Assembly (NCBI GenBank): GCA_043819695.1
Contig: JBDREM010000054.1
Coordinates: forward strand, 1-24,961
Source of the DNA: CAYLQD01 sp043819695
Lineage (GTDB): Bacteria > Planctomycetota > PUPC01
Direction of reading: 5' to 3'
Length of the DNA stretch: 24,961 bases
The notes below the pieces were generated by a model, which saw only the letters and a list, made by a program, of their open reading frames with translations, made no database searches and was not told where the DNA came from. Position numbers and translations under genes: made by a program. Positions 15,808 to 21,877 of the stretch are shown piece after piece (the stretch's first letter is position 1; each line of letters starts with the position of its first letter).

Positions 15808-16793
15808 TGGCCGATCATCTCCATGAACGCCTCGAGCCGCGTCCGGCTCCGGGCGTCGAGCGGCCCGGGCCGGTCGCACTCGAACGTGAGCACGGGCACG
15901 CCGAGCCGGCCGCGCACGAGCCGGTCCTGAATGCCGCGGAAGCAAAAGCTCTGCACGTAATGAATCACGGCGTCGATCCGCCGCCGCGCCAGCTCGCGCT
16001 CGATGTCATCAAGCCGGAAAAAAATGTCGTACGGATACGTGTATGCGCGGTACTGCTCGAGCAGCGTGTGTGTCTCGTACGGCATGCTGAACTGGCGCTG
16101 CATCTCGTTGAAGACGACCGCGGCGCCGAGCCCGTCGAGCGTGGCATAGAGGTCCGAGCAAATCGGCGGGATGCCGATGAACCCGAGCCTCGGGCGATCG
16201 CGCAGCGGGCCGCGCCCGCGCGCCGCGGCAAGGAACGTCTCGGCGTCGGCCGCGTACTTGTCCGGGTCGCCGCCGAAGTCGCTGCAGTTGATGAGCCACC
16301 GGTGATTCTCCTCGCCGGACACGCGCAGCTCCTCGAACGTGAGCCGGTCGATCTCGCCGGCCGTCCGGCGGACGGCGTCGAGCCGGTGTTTTTGCTCCTC
16401 GGCCGCGGGCATCGTCGTGCCGAGGCGTTCGCACAGCCTCGCCAGCTCGGCCCGAAGGCCGTCCGGGTCGCGCCGGTACGGGAACGAGAAGTCGATGATC
16501 TCGACCCCATCGGTCTCGAGGATTTCGGCGAGCGCGTGTGTGTTGCTGCAATCGCCGCGCGCGACCGCGATGATGCGCCGCACGCCCAGGCCGCGCGCCG
16601 CCGAGTAGATGCCCTTGATCCACGAGCAGACGTTCCGCGGAAAACCCGCGCGCTCGGCGTCCTCGACCATCTTCGCCGGGTCGGCCGACGTGATGAACCG
16701 GTTGTTCAGGTCCACCGGCCGCAGGCCCGCGGCGTATACGATCTCCGACGGGATCGTCGTCGTGATGCCGACATCCTTGTCCGCGTCCGCCAA
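15804..16793 (-). CDS. 2-hydroxyacyl-CoA dehydratase D-component family FeS protein
   Basis: A 329-residue protein of the HgdB/BcrC/FldB family, whose members hold a [4Fe-4S] cluster and catalyse radical dehydration of 2-hydroxyacyl-CoA or reductive dearomatisation of benzoyl-CoA. The N-terminus VGITTTIPSEIVYAAGLRPV is diagnostic. Candidate cluster cysteines are Cys56 (NVCSWIKG), Cys82 (ARGDCSN) and Cys284 (YVQSFCFRGIQD), and the end VLTFECDRPGPLDARSRTRLEAF is conserved. The usual second subunit and the ATP-dependent activator are absent here, so this is a stand-alone member that may do something other than CoA-ester dehydration. The likely start is TTG 16793, because the family N-terminus begins there and no ATG is near. 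Two overlapping genes follow. Confidence 0.88.
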   Translation of the reverse strand: MADADKDVGITTTIPSEIVYAAGLRPVDLNNRFITSADPAKMVEDAERAGFPRNVCSWIKGIYSAARGLGVRRIIAVARGDCSNTHALAEILETDGVEIIDFSFPYRRDPDGLRAELARLCERLGTTMPAAEEQKHRLDAVRRTAGEIDRLTFEELRVSGEENHRWLINCSDFGGDPDKYAADAETFLAAARGRGPLRDRPRLGFIGIPPICSDLYATLDGLGAAVVFNEMQRQFSMPYETHTLLEQYRAYTYPYDIFFRLDDIERELARRRIDAVIHYVQSFCFRGIQDRLVRGRLGVPVLTFECDRPGPLDARSRTRLEAFMEMIGQ

Positions 16794-16899
16794 GGCGCAA
16801 TCTCGCTCAAATCAGATGAACAATTCTACAGGCGTCGCCCGTTGATGCCAAGCGTAAGTCGGGCGCGGCCCGGCACGGGCGCGAAAAGCTCACCGCGGT

Positions 16900-16917
16900 T
16901 CGCGCGGCCGCTCGCGC
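16900..16917 (+). repeat. 18-base direct repeat, copy 1
   Basis: TCGCGCGGCCGCTCGCGC, identical to 17403-17420. Together the copies bracket the repeat-rich block. Confidence 0.6.
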
Positions 16918-16974
16918 CGGGGAGTCGAGACGCCGATCACGGCGTGCGCGAACAGAACCGAGACCACCCGTGAC

Positions 16975-16991
16975 ACGGGCACCCTGCCCGT
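16975..16991. repeat. REP-like hairpin
   Basis: ACGGGCA-ccc-TGCCCGT is a perfect 7-bp stem with a three-base loop. It has the same arms as the hairpin at 18250-18268, which points to a dispersed palindromic repeat family. Confidence 0.6.
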
Positions 16992-17045
16992 AGGAGTTGA
17001 TTTTGATCTCCGGGGAGTTCCGTAACGAGCAAAGCCCACGTTCCC

Positions 17046-17143
17046 CTCGTTCTCGTCGTCGTCCTCGTCAGTCGTTTCGAGGACGAGGTCGTTTCGAGGA
17101 CAACGTCGTTTCGAGGACGAGGTCGTTTCGAGGACGACGACGA
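17046..17143. repeat. GAGGACGA-type repeat array with four 17-bp tandem units
   Basis: A pyrimidine arm (17046-17067, CTCGTTCTCGTCGTCGTCC...) is followed by four head-to-tail copies of a 17-base unit, GTCGTTTCGAGGACGAG, at 17071-17087, 17088-17104, 17105-17121 and 17122-17138. They differ only in the last three bases. The end, CGAGGACGACGACGA (17129-17143), reverse-complements part of the left arm. The arm sequence is the same hexamer type as the arms flanking the four-helix-bundle gene at 1483-2014, but here no gene is enclosed. Confidence 0.8.
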
Positions 17144-17227
17144 TCTCTGGAGCGGGGTCATCCGCCGGTGCCGGGATTTCTCGTGTTCAGCATATCGCCT
17201 CGCGCCGGGTTGGGCAGCCCCCCAAGA

Positions 17228-17263
17228 GTAACATTTATATACCATATGGTATGAAAATGTTAC
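17228..17263. repeat. 36-base near-perfect palindrome centred on TACCATATGGTA
   Basis: GTAACATTT (17228-17236) and AAATGTTAC (17255-17263) are exact arms around the central TACCATATGGTA (17240-17251). All pairs share the same centre and only two positions are mispaired. It may be an operator, a replication/recombination site or a transcribed hairpin. Confidence 0.75.
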
Positions 17264-17382
17264 CCGACCGGCAGCGCCATGTGCTGAATGCTGAACCCCG
17301 CAACTCCTGTGAGCAGAATATGATACAGCGCGACGACAGTGCGGCGCACCGGATCCCGAGCTCGGCGGCCGTGCCATATAGA

Positions 17383-17394
17383 TACCATATGGTA
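17383..17394. repeat. Second copy of the TACCATATGGTA palindrome
   Basis: The same 12-base palindrome as at 17240-17251, 143 bases downstream centre to centre, in AT-rich flanks but without the extended GTAACATTT arms. Confidence 0.7.
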
Positions 17395-17402
17395 AATTTT
17401 TG

Positions 17403-17420
17403 TCGCGCGGCCGCTCGCGC
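17403..17420 (+). repeat. 18-base direct repeat, copy 2
   Basis: Identical to 16900-16917, 503 bases away. Confidence 0.6.
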
Positions 17421-17600
17421 ATCGGGTAACGGGTCAATTGCGGGGTCTCGCGGAAAGCCCGTGGAACGGGCGACAGAAGATGACTCAGGGGGCACGATTC
17501 TTGCCCGGCGTTGCGAAGTGCGGTAGAATTAGATGAGTGGAAGCTTCAACACCAGAATGCCCGAAGATCCGGGGGAGCCGACCGAAGAAGGGAGGCTGAT

Positions 17601-17930
17601 ATGGGACGCGTCATTCTGCTGTGCATGGGACTTGTCGCGGCAACGTGCGGCACGGTCCGCGCCGAGGAGCACGACGGCCCGCCGCGAGAGATGCCGCAGA
17701 TCCTCGAGCGCGCGAGCCGCGGCGAGCCGCTCGACCAGCGCGCCCTGGACCTCATCGACCGGTTCGCGAAGGATTACGTGTTCCGCGTCGAGTGCAACAT
17801 GATCGAGGACTCGCGCTTCTCGCTCGCACAGTTGCAGGTGAAAACCGGCAAGGGCGAGCAGGCGATCGAGGCGCTCCAGAAGCTCGCGGCGGCGACGGCG
17901 AGCGCGGCGACGGCGAGCACGACGACGTAG
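17601..17930 (+). CDS. Small secreted protein of unknown function
   Basis: A 109-residue protein with a Sec signal peptide (hydrophobic residues 4-16, likely cleavage after VRA at 21). The mature part starts EEHDGPPREMPQILERASRG, followed by helical, amphipathic sequence with one Cys (VECNMIEDSRFSLAQLQVKTGKG), and ends in a low-complexity Ala/Ser/Thr tail. I do not recognise a family. The ATG at 17601 follows GGGAGG (17590-17595). The Ala/Thr tail and the neighbouring gene relic suggest that its 3' end may have been altered. It faces the NPCBM relic on the opposite strand. Confidence 0.6.
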   Translation: MGRVILLCMGLVAATCGTVRAEEHDGPPREMPQILERASRGEPLDQRALDLIDRFAKDYVFRVECNMIEDSRFSLAQLQVKTGKGEQAIEALQKLAAATASAATASTTT

Positions 17931-18019
17931 AGGAATTGTAGGCGCGACTCGAGAACAGGGGAGGCGCCTGCGGCGGCGCGAGGTGCAGTGCCGGGCGAAC
18001 ACGCCGATGGGCGTGCGGG

Positions 18020-18196
18020 CTAATTCTTGATGAGGAGTGCGCCGGCCCAGGACCCGTGGGCGCCGATGTCGCCCTTCGGACCCAAGTCGGTCACGAGGAC
18101 AAGGTTCGACACGTCGCCCACCTCGATGCTGATGCGGACCGGGGCGCCCCGCGTACCGGGCTTCGGCTCGAACTTCGCCCAGATGTAACACTTCAG
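18020..18196 (-). pseudogene. C-terminal relic of an NPCBM-type carbohydrate-binding domain
   Basis: On the minus strand a frame of about 58 codons has no start and a TAG directly upstream (18197-18199). It reads CYIWAKFEPKPGTRGAP, VRISIEVGDVSNLVLVTDLG, PKGDIGAHGSWAGALLIKN and stops at TAG 18020-18022. This fits the last third of NPCBM/NEW2 domains, which end with a strand V..L.LV.D.G.....DH..W..A.L. The rest of the gene is missing. The homologous part ends almost exactly where the left terminal inverted repeat of the 152-bp element begins (18184), so the gene was probably truncated there. Confidence 0.6.
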
Positions 18197-18335
18197 CTAA
18201 GTGAAGTGGTCGGCACACCGTCGTAGCACGGCCTTCCAGGCCGTGGAATCACGGGCAGGATGCCCGTGCTACGAGAGCGGCGCAGCGCCGGCCTCCCGAA
18301 GCGATTCTGCCTCTTCATTTGGCTGAAGTGTTACA
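18184..18335. mobile_element. 152-bp element with 14-bp perfect terminal inverted repeats (MITE-like)
   Basis: TGTAACACTTCAGC at 18184-18197 is exactly inverted at 18322-18335 (GCTGAAGTGTTACA). No protein lies between. The interior holds a subterminal CACTTCA/TGAAGTG hairpin at the left end, the inverted pair CGTAGCACGG (18222-18231)/CCGTGCTACG (18264-18273), and inside it the hairpins GGCC-ttcca-GGCC and CACGGGCA-gga-TGCCCGTG. A target duplication is not obvious; both flanks show only GA. The size, TIRs and lack of genes fit a miniature inverted-repeat element, but identification rests on structure alone. Confidence 0.6.
18250..18268. repeat. REP-like hairpin inside the 152-bp element
   Basis: CACGGGCA-gga-TGCCCGTG is a perfect 8-bp stem with a three-base loop, and its arms are the same as those at 16975-16991. 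Confidence 0.65.
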
Positions 18336-18355
18336 GAAATTGTAGTCGGGAGGCC
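18290..18355. repeat. Inverted repeat crossing the right end of the 152-bp element
   Basis: GGCCTCCCGA (18290-18299) is inverted as TCGGGAGGCC (18346-18355). One arm lies inside and one outside the TIR-bounded element, so the repeat units overlap and more than one repeat family may be stacked here. Confidence 0.55.
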
Positions 18356-18409
18356 GCGGCACAGACGCGGGGGAAGCCGGCCTTGCGACGGGCCGCTGCA
18401 GGCGGGCCG

Positions 18410-18793
18410 TCACGAGCCGGCCGCTCGCTTGAAGACCTTGCCGATCTCGTCCCCGCCCTCGATGTCGGTGAGGCGCTTGAGGTTTTTCTTCAGATCGGCC
18501 GCCGCTTGCCGCATCTCCTTTTCGTACTTGCCCTTCAGCGCCTCCTCCTTCTCCTTGGGCGGCGGGGGCAGCTCGGCCAGGCGCTCGTTGGCGGCTTTGA
18601 TCTTTCCGGCAAGCTCCTCGAGCTTCACTTGGGCGGCCTTCAGCGAAGCTTCGTCCTTCACGCCGGCCAGGATATCGTTGACTTCCTTCAGGTGCGACAT
18701 GTAGGCCTCGACGGCCGATTCATATCGGTCCCCACAACCGGAAGCCGAGGCGCCGATGACGAGCGCCGCGGCGATCAAAATGACTCTTCTCAT
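18410..18793 (-). CDS. Small helical lipoprotein of unknown function
   Basis: A 127-residue protein. The signal peptide MRRVILIAAALVIGASASGC places the lipidated Cys at residue 20. The mature part is almost wholly charged helix, likely coiled coil (KLEELAGKIKAANERLAELP, a PPPPKEKEEALKGKYEKEMRQ break, then LKKNLKRL), and resembles small periplasmic helical lipoproteins with no assigned role. ATG 18793 is supported by GGAGGA (minus strand) just upstream; the 47 in-frame residues before it are not protein-like. It stands between the REP cluster and the TAATC arrays, downstream of the giant membrane-protein genes on the same strand. Confidence 0.75.
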   Translation of the reverse strand: MRRVILIAAALVIGASASGCGDRYESAVEAYMSHLKEVNDILAGVKDEASLKAAQVKLEELAGKIKAANERLAELPPPPKEKEEALKGKYEKEMRQAAADLKKNLKRLTDIEGGDEIGKVFKRAAGS

Positions 18794-18843
18794 TGCACGT
18801 TTTCCTCCGGGCCGCGCCGCCGGCGCCGGCCCCGGACAGTGAA

Positions 18844-19055
18844 TCCTAATCCCAATACCCGGAACTTGGGCTGCATCACCTTCCCGCAGAGACGACAGAG
18901 GGCTCGAGGCCTTCTTTGTCCTAATCCTAATCATAATCGTAATCCTCTTCGACAGCGCAAGTTACGAAACAGCGATTACGATCAGGGGTAAGATTACGAG
19001 AAACGCTCGCGCACGCATGGTACGTTCCTTAAGTTACTGGTACTGATCCTAATCC
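18844..19055. repeat. TAATC/GATTACG hexamer arrays
   Basis: TCCTAATCC units occur at 18844-18852, as a longer run at 18919-18947 (TCCTAATCCTAATC, then ATAATCGTAATCCTC) and at 19044-19055. GATTACGATC (18974-18983) reverse-complements AATCGTAATC (18935-18944) at nine of ten bases, and GATTACGAG follows at 18992-19000. The run TCGTAATCCTC resembles TCGTAATCGTCCTC at the left edge of the four-helix-bundle unit (1480-1493). The last copy contains the stop codon of the 942-residue gene. No gene lies between the arrays. Confidence 0.65.
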
Positions 19056-21877
19056 GAGCTCGCCCCGCCCACAACGGGCGGGACGGACGGGCCAAGAACC
19101 GGCAGCTTGTCCGCCACGATGGCGGGGATCAGCTTGAACTCCAGATCGTAGACCTTCCGCAGCCGGTCGTCGGGCTCGACGTCCCCGCTCGCGCCCATCT
19201 CCGGGTCGGTGAACCGCTGGCCGAACCCGATGACGGTGACCGAGCCCTTGCCGTACGTCTTCGTGGCGGCGACGGTCCGCCCTTCCAGCCGGGCCAGCGG
19301 CCGCCCGCCATTGACGACGCACGACGCAACGACGGGGACGGACGGCCAGCCGTCCGGCGTCTCGAGCTTGCCGGCGATGCCGAGCGGCCTCGTCAGCGAC
19401 ATGCCGAACGGCTCGAGCAGGGCGTTGGCCGTCGAGTTCCCGTCGAGCCCGAGCGTCGTGACGAAATCATCGGCGTCGGGGATGCCGCTGAGGCCCTGCA
19501 GCGAGAGCACCCAGTCCGGCACCTCGGACGCGTTCTCGGGCGAATCGATGACGAGCACGCGGCCGCCGCGCTCGACGTATCGGACGAGCCGTGCGAGGAA
19601 ATCCTTGTCCGGCTGCTTGTGCGGGTAGAGGAAGACAAGGAGGTCGCCGGTGAAAGCGTCGGCGTCCTCGCGTCGCGAGGTAAAGTAGCCCTCCCGCAAG
19701 ACTTTTTTCTGCTTGTCCCCCTCGCGGACGGTGATGTACGGCCGGCGCAGGATCCATCTTTCGAAGAGCGCAAAGGCTCCCTTCCTGCCGCCGACGAAGC
19801 CGCTCTTCGACAGCGGCGCGTCGCACAGGGTGCGGTCGATGATGACGTTGACAAATGCCTGGCCTTCTCGCGGCACGGGGGCCGGCATGGATTTGTCGTG
19901 CAGGAACCGGACGCCGGCGGCGGCGCCCGCCCAGCCGAGCGTGCCTGCGGCGAGCAGGATCACCCAGGCGTCGCCCTTGCCTCTGGCGAACACGATCCCA
20001 GCGGCCAGCAGCACGACGCCGATCGCGGCCAGCAGCCATCGCGGGTCGAACAGCGTGTCGCGGTGGTTGAGCCACTCGATCATGCCGAGCGTCATCTCGG
20101 CCTTGCCGGGTTCGAACACGCTGAAGGTCGACAGGATGGTCGAGTCGGCGTACGCGACGACGCGGCCTTTTCCGTACCGCGTCGCCCAGAGCTGCACGAA
20201 GGAGCCGTAGCGCACGTACGGCAGGTCCTCGACCGCCGGGTAGAAGTTGCTTGCGTGGTAGTAGGCGGGCAGGCTCTTGAGGCGGCGCCCGCGGATGACC
20301 GTGCGGCCCGAGCCGAGCTTCGGCTCGATGGAACAGGAGATGGCGAAGTCCATCGGGGGCATGCGCTGGGCGATCGGGTGCGGCAGAAGCGGCGGGGGAT
20401 GCAGTTGGTCGAACGGGGTGTCGTCGGGGCCGAAGAGACAATCGTACCGGAATCTGAAGCCATACTTCTCCGCGATGTCGTTGAGCGAGGTGCCGGTCTG
20501 AAACACGTTCGTATGTTCGCCGACGAACATCAGGCCGCCGCCGCGCTCGACGAAGCGGTGGATCGCTTCGATCTCGTCCGGTGAGTATCGCTCCGTCGGG
20601 CACTTGATGATGAAGACGTCGCAGTCGGCGAGGACGGCGTCGGTCACCGGCGTCACCGGCTTCTTCTCGAGCCCGGCCTCGCGCCAGCGTTGCGTGCCCA
20701 GGCGCGAGACGTGGTAGAAACGCGAGCAGTAGTCGTAGAGGACGGCGTAGTTGTAGGCCGATTTCTGCCCGAGGCCGAGCGTCTTGTCCTCGTCGTACCA
20801 TTCGGTGTCGTAGGGCCGCTCGGTCGATTCCCACCTGGAGAGATGTTCGTCGAAGATGACGCGGCCTGCCTGGCGCTCGCCGACGGGATCCCAGAACAGG
20901 GAAGCTGTGAGCGCGGCCACGGCCACGAGAACGTGCACGGCGGGCGCGACTATGCGCCATGTCTCTTTGTGCAAAGGCTCAGGGGGAGCGGGGCGGGCCT
21001 CGGCGGGGACGCGTGCGAACCGCCAGGCGAGCAGCACAGGCCCGAGCAGGAAGAGCGCGAGCGGCCATCTGCTCCAAAGCTGGTGCGCTATGACGAGCGG
21101 ATCGTCGTAGCCGGTTCGCAGCACGCGGTGTAGGTAGAGGGCCATCTGGAGCCCCGCCCGCAGCGGCAGCCAGAGAATCATCGCGGCGGCCAGCGCGCCG
21201 GCCGCCTTCCAGAAACACGCGGCCCGGCGATCGTGCGGCGCGTCCGCCCAGGTCTTGGCCGCCAGAAACACGATGGCTCCAACGAAGAAGCAGAGCGTGG
21301 TCGGCGGCAGGAAGAAGTCCCAGGTCGGCGCGAGGCGGTTCGTCTCGCGCATCGAATGGATGACGACGTCCGTGCCGTTGAACGTCGCGCCGATCCCGAG
21401 CAGCTTCGCCACGCCGACCATCAGCCAGGCGAGCGGCCTGGGGAGGTCATGTGAGTAGGCCGTGACGGTCTCGTATGCGCACATCGCCAGCGATTGCGCG
21501 AGCATGACGGCGCCGGCGACGATGCCGCTGAAGCCGACGCGTTCCCACAGGCGGCGCGGCCTGGGAATGATCGACAGCGCGAGCCCGAAGGCTATGAGGA
21601 GCGGGCCGGTCCGGTGCGGCCACGGGGCAAGTAACAGGACGGGCAGCAACGACGCTATAGCCGCGAGCGAATACTGCCATTTCAGCGCGCACCGGCTTGA
21701 GCCGGCCAGCAGCAGCGAGCCGATGATGACGGGAATGGCCCACGTGGGAATGACTGCGATCTGCGAGCCGATGACGGTGTCGGTCACGCACGTGGGCCAG
21801 GCGCCGTCGTGGTAGTACCCGAGGCCCGGCAGCCACGAGAAGGCGAGAAATGCGATGCCGAGCCAGCGCAGGATCAT
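19049..21877 (-). CDS. Giant membrane protein with two ThuA/GATase-like (DUF4350-type) domains
   Basis: A 942-residue protein. The first ~330 residues contain about nine hydrophobic segments. A soluble region (about 340-600) has an alpha/beta, class I glutamine-amidotransferase-like pattern: DCDVFIIKCPTERYS, EIEAIHRFVERGGGLMFVGE with HTNVF next (GEHTNVF 453-459), then RYGKGRVVAYADSTI. Two further TM helices (about 610-670) follow, then a second similar region (about 690-930) with LARLVRYVERGGRVLVIDSP and YGKGSVTVIGFGQRF. Catalytic Cys-His-Glu is not evident. In the membrane part, KLLGIGATFNGTDVVIH..., FFVGAIVFLA and LPLRAGLQ are faintly exosortase-like without the Cys; this is a weak inference. 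It overlaps the upstream paralogue by four bases. Function unknown. Confidence 0.8.
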   Translation of the reverse strand: MILRWLGIAFLAFSWLPGLGYYHDGAWPTCVTDTVIGSQIAVIPTWAIPVIIGSLLLAGSSRCALKWQYSLAAIASLLPVLLLAPWPHRTGPLLIAFGLALSIIPRPRRLWERVGFSGIVAGAVMLAQSLAMCAYETVTAYSHDLPRPLAWLMVGVAKLLGIGATFNGTDVVIHSMRETNRLAPTWDFFLPPTTLCFFVGAIVFLAAKTWADAPHDRRAACFWKAAGALAAAMILWLPLRAGLQMALYLHRVLRTGYDDPLVIAHQLWSRWPLALFLLGPVLLAWRFARVPAEARPAPPEPLHKETWRIVAPAVHVLVAVAALTASLFWDPVGERQAGRVIFDEHLSRWESTERPYDTEWYDEDKTLGLGQKSAYNYAVLYDYCSRFYHVSRLGTQRWREAGLEKKPVTPVTDAVLADCDVFIIKCPTERYSPDEIEAIHRFVERGGGLMFVGEHTNVFQTGTSLNDIAEKYGFRFRYDCLFGPDDTPFDQLHPPPLLPHPIAQRMPPMDFAISCSIEPKLGSGRTVIRGRRLKSLPAYYHASNFYPAVEDLPYVRYGSFVQLWATRYGKGRVVAYADSTILSTFSVFEPGKAEMTLGMIEWLNHRDTLFDPRWLLAAIGVVLLAAGIVFARGKGDAWVILLAAGTLGWAGAAAGVRFLHDKSMPAPVPREGQAFVNVIIDRTLCDAPLSKSGFVGGRKGAFALFERWILRRPYITVREGDKQKKVLREGYFTSRREDADAFTGDLLVFLYPHKQPDKDFLARLVRYVERGGRVLVIDSPENASEVPDWVLSLQGLSGIPDADDFVTTLGLDGNSTANALLEPFGMSLTRPLGIAGKLETPDGWPSVPVVASCVVNGGRPLARLEGRTVAATKTYGKGSVTVIGFGQRFTDPEMGASGDVEPDDRLRKVYDLEFKLIPAIVADKLPVLGPSVPPVVGGASSD

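Larger units (their letters stand above)
16794..17600. other. Repeat-rich intergenic region without protein genes
   Basis: About 800 bases between divergent genes; short open frames here are arginine/serine-rich and not protein-like. It holds an 18-base direct repeat, a REP-like hairpin, a GAGGACGA array with 17-bp tandem units and two TACCATATGGTA palindromes, each listed separately. AT-rich palindrome cores stand out against the GC-rich surroundings. Confidence 0.7.

Noticed and set aside
17046..17143. CRISPR array for the 17-bp tandem units
   Set aside because: The units are directly adjacent with no spacers, and no cas genes are near.
16937..17437. Minus-strand frame of 166 codons through the repeat block
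   Set aside because: It is composed of translated repeats (Arg/Ser/Thr runs) and restriction-site-like palindromes, with no ribosome binding site and no protein-like pattern.
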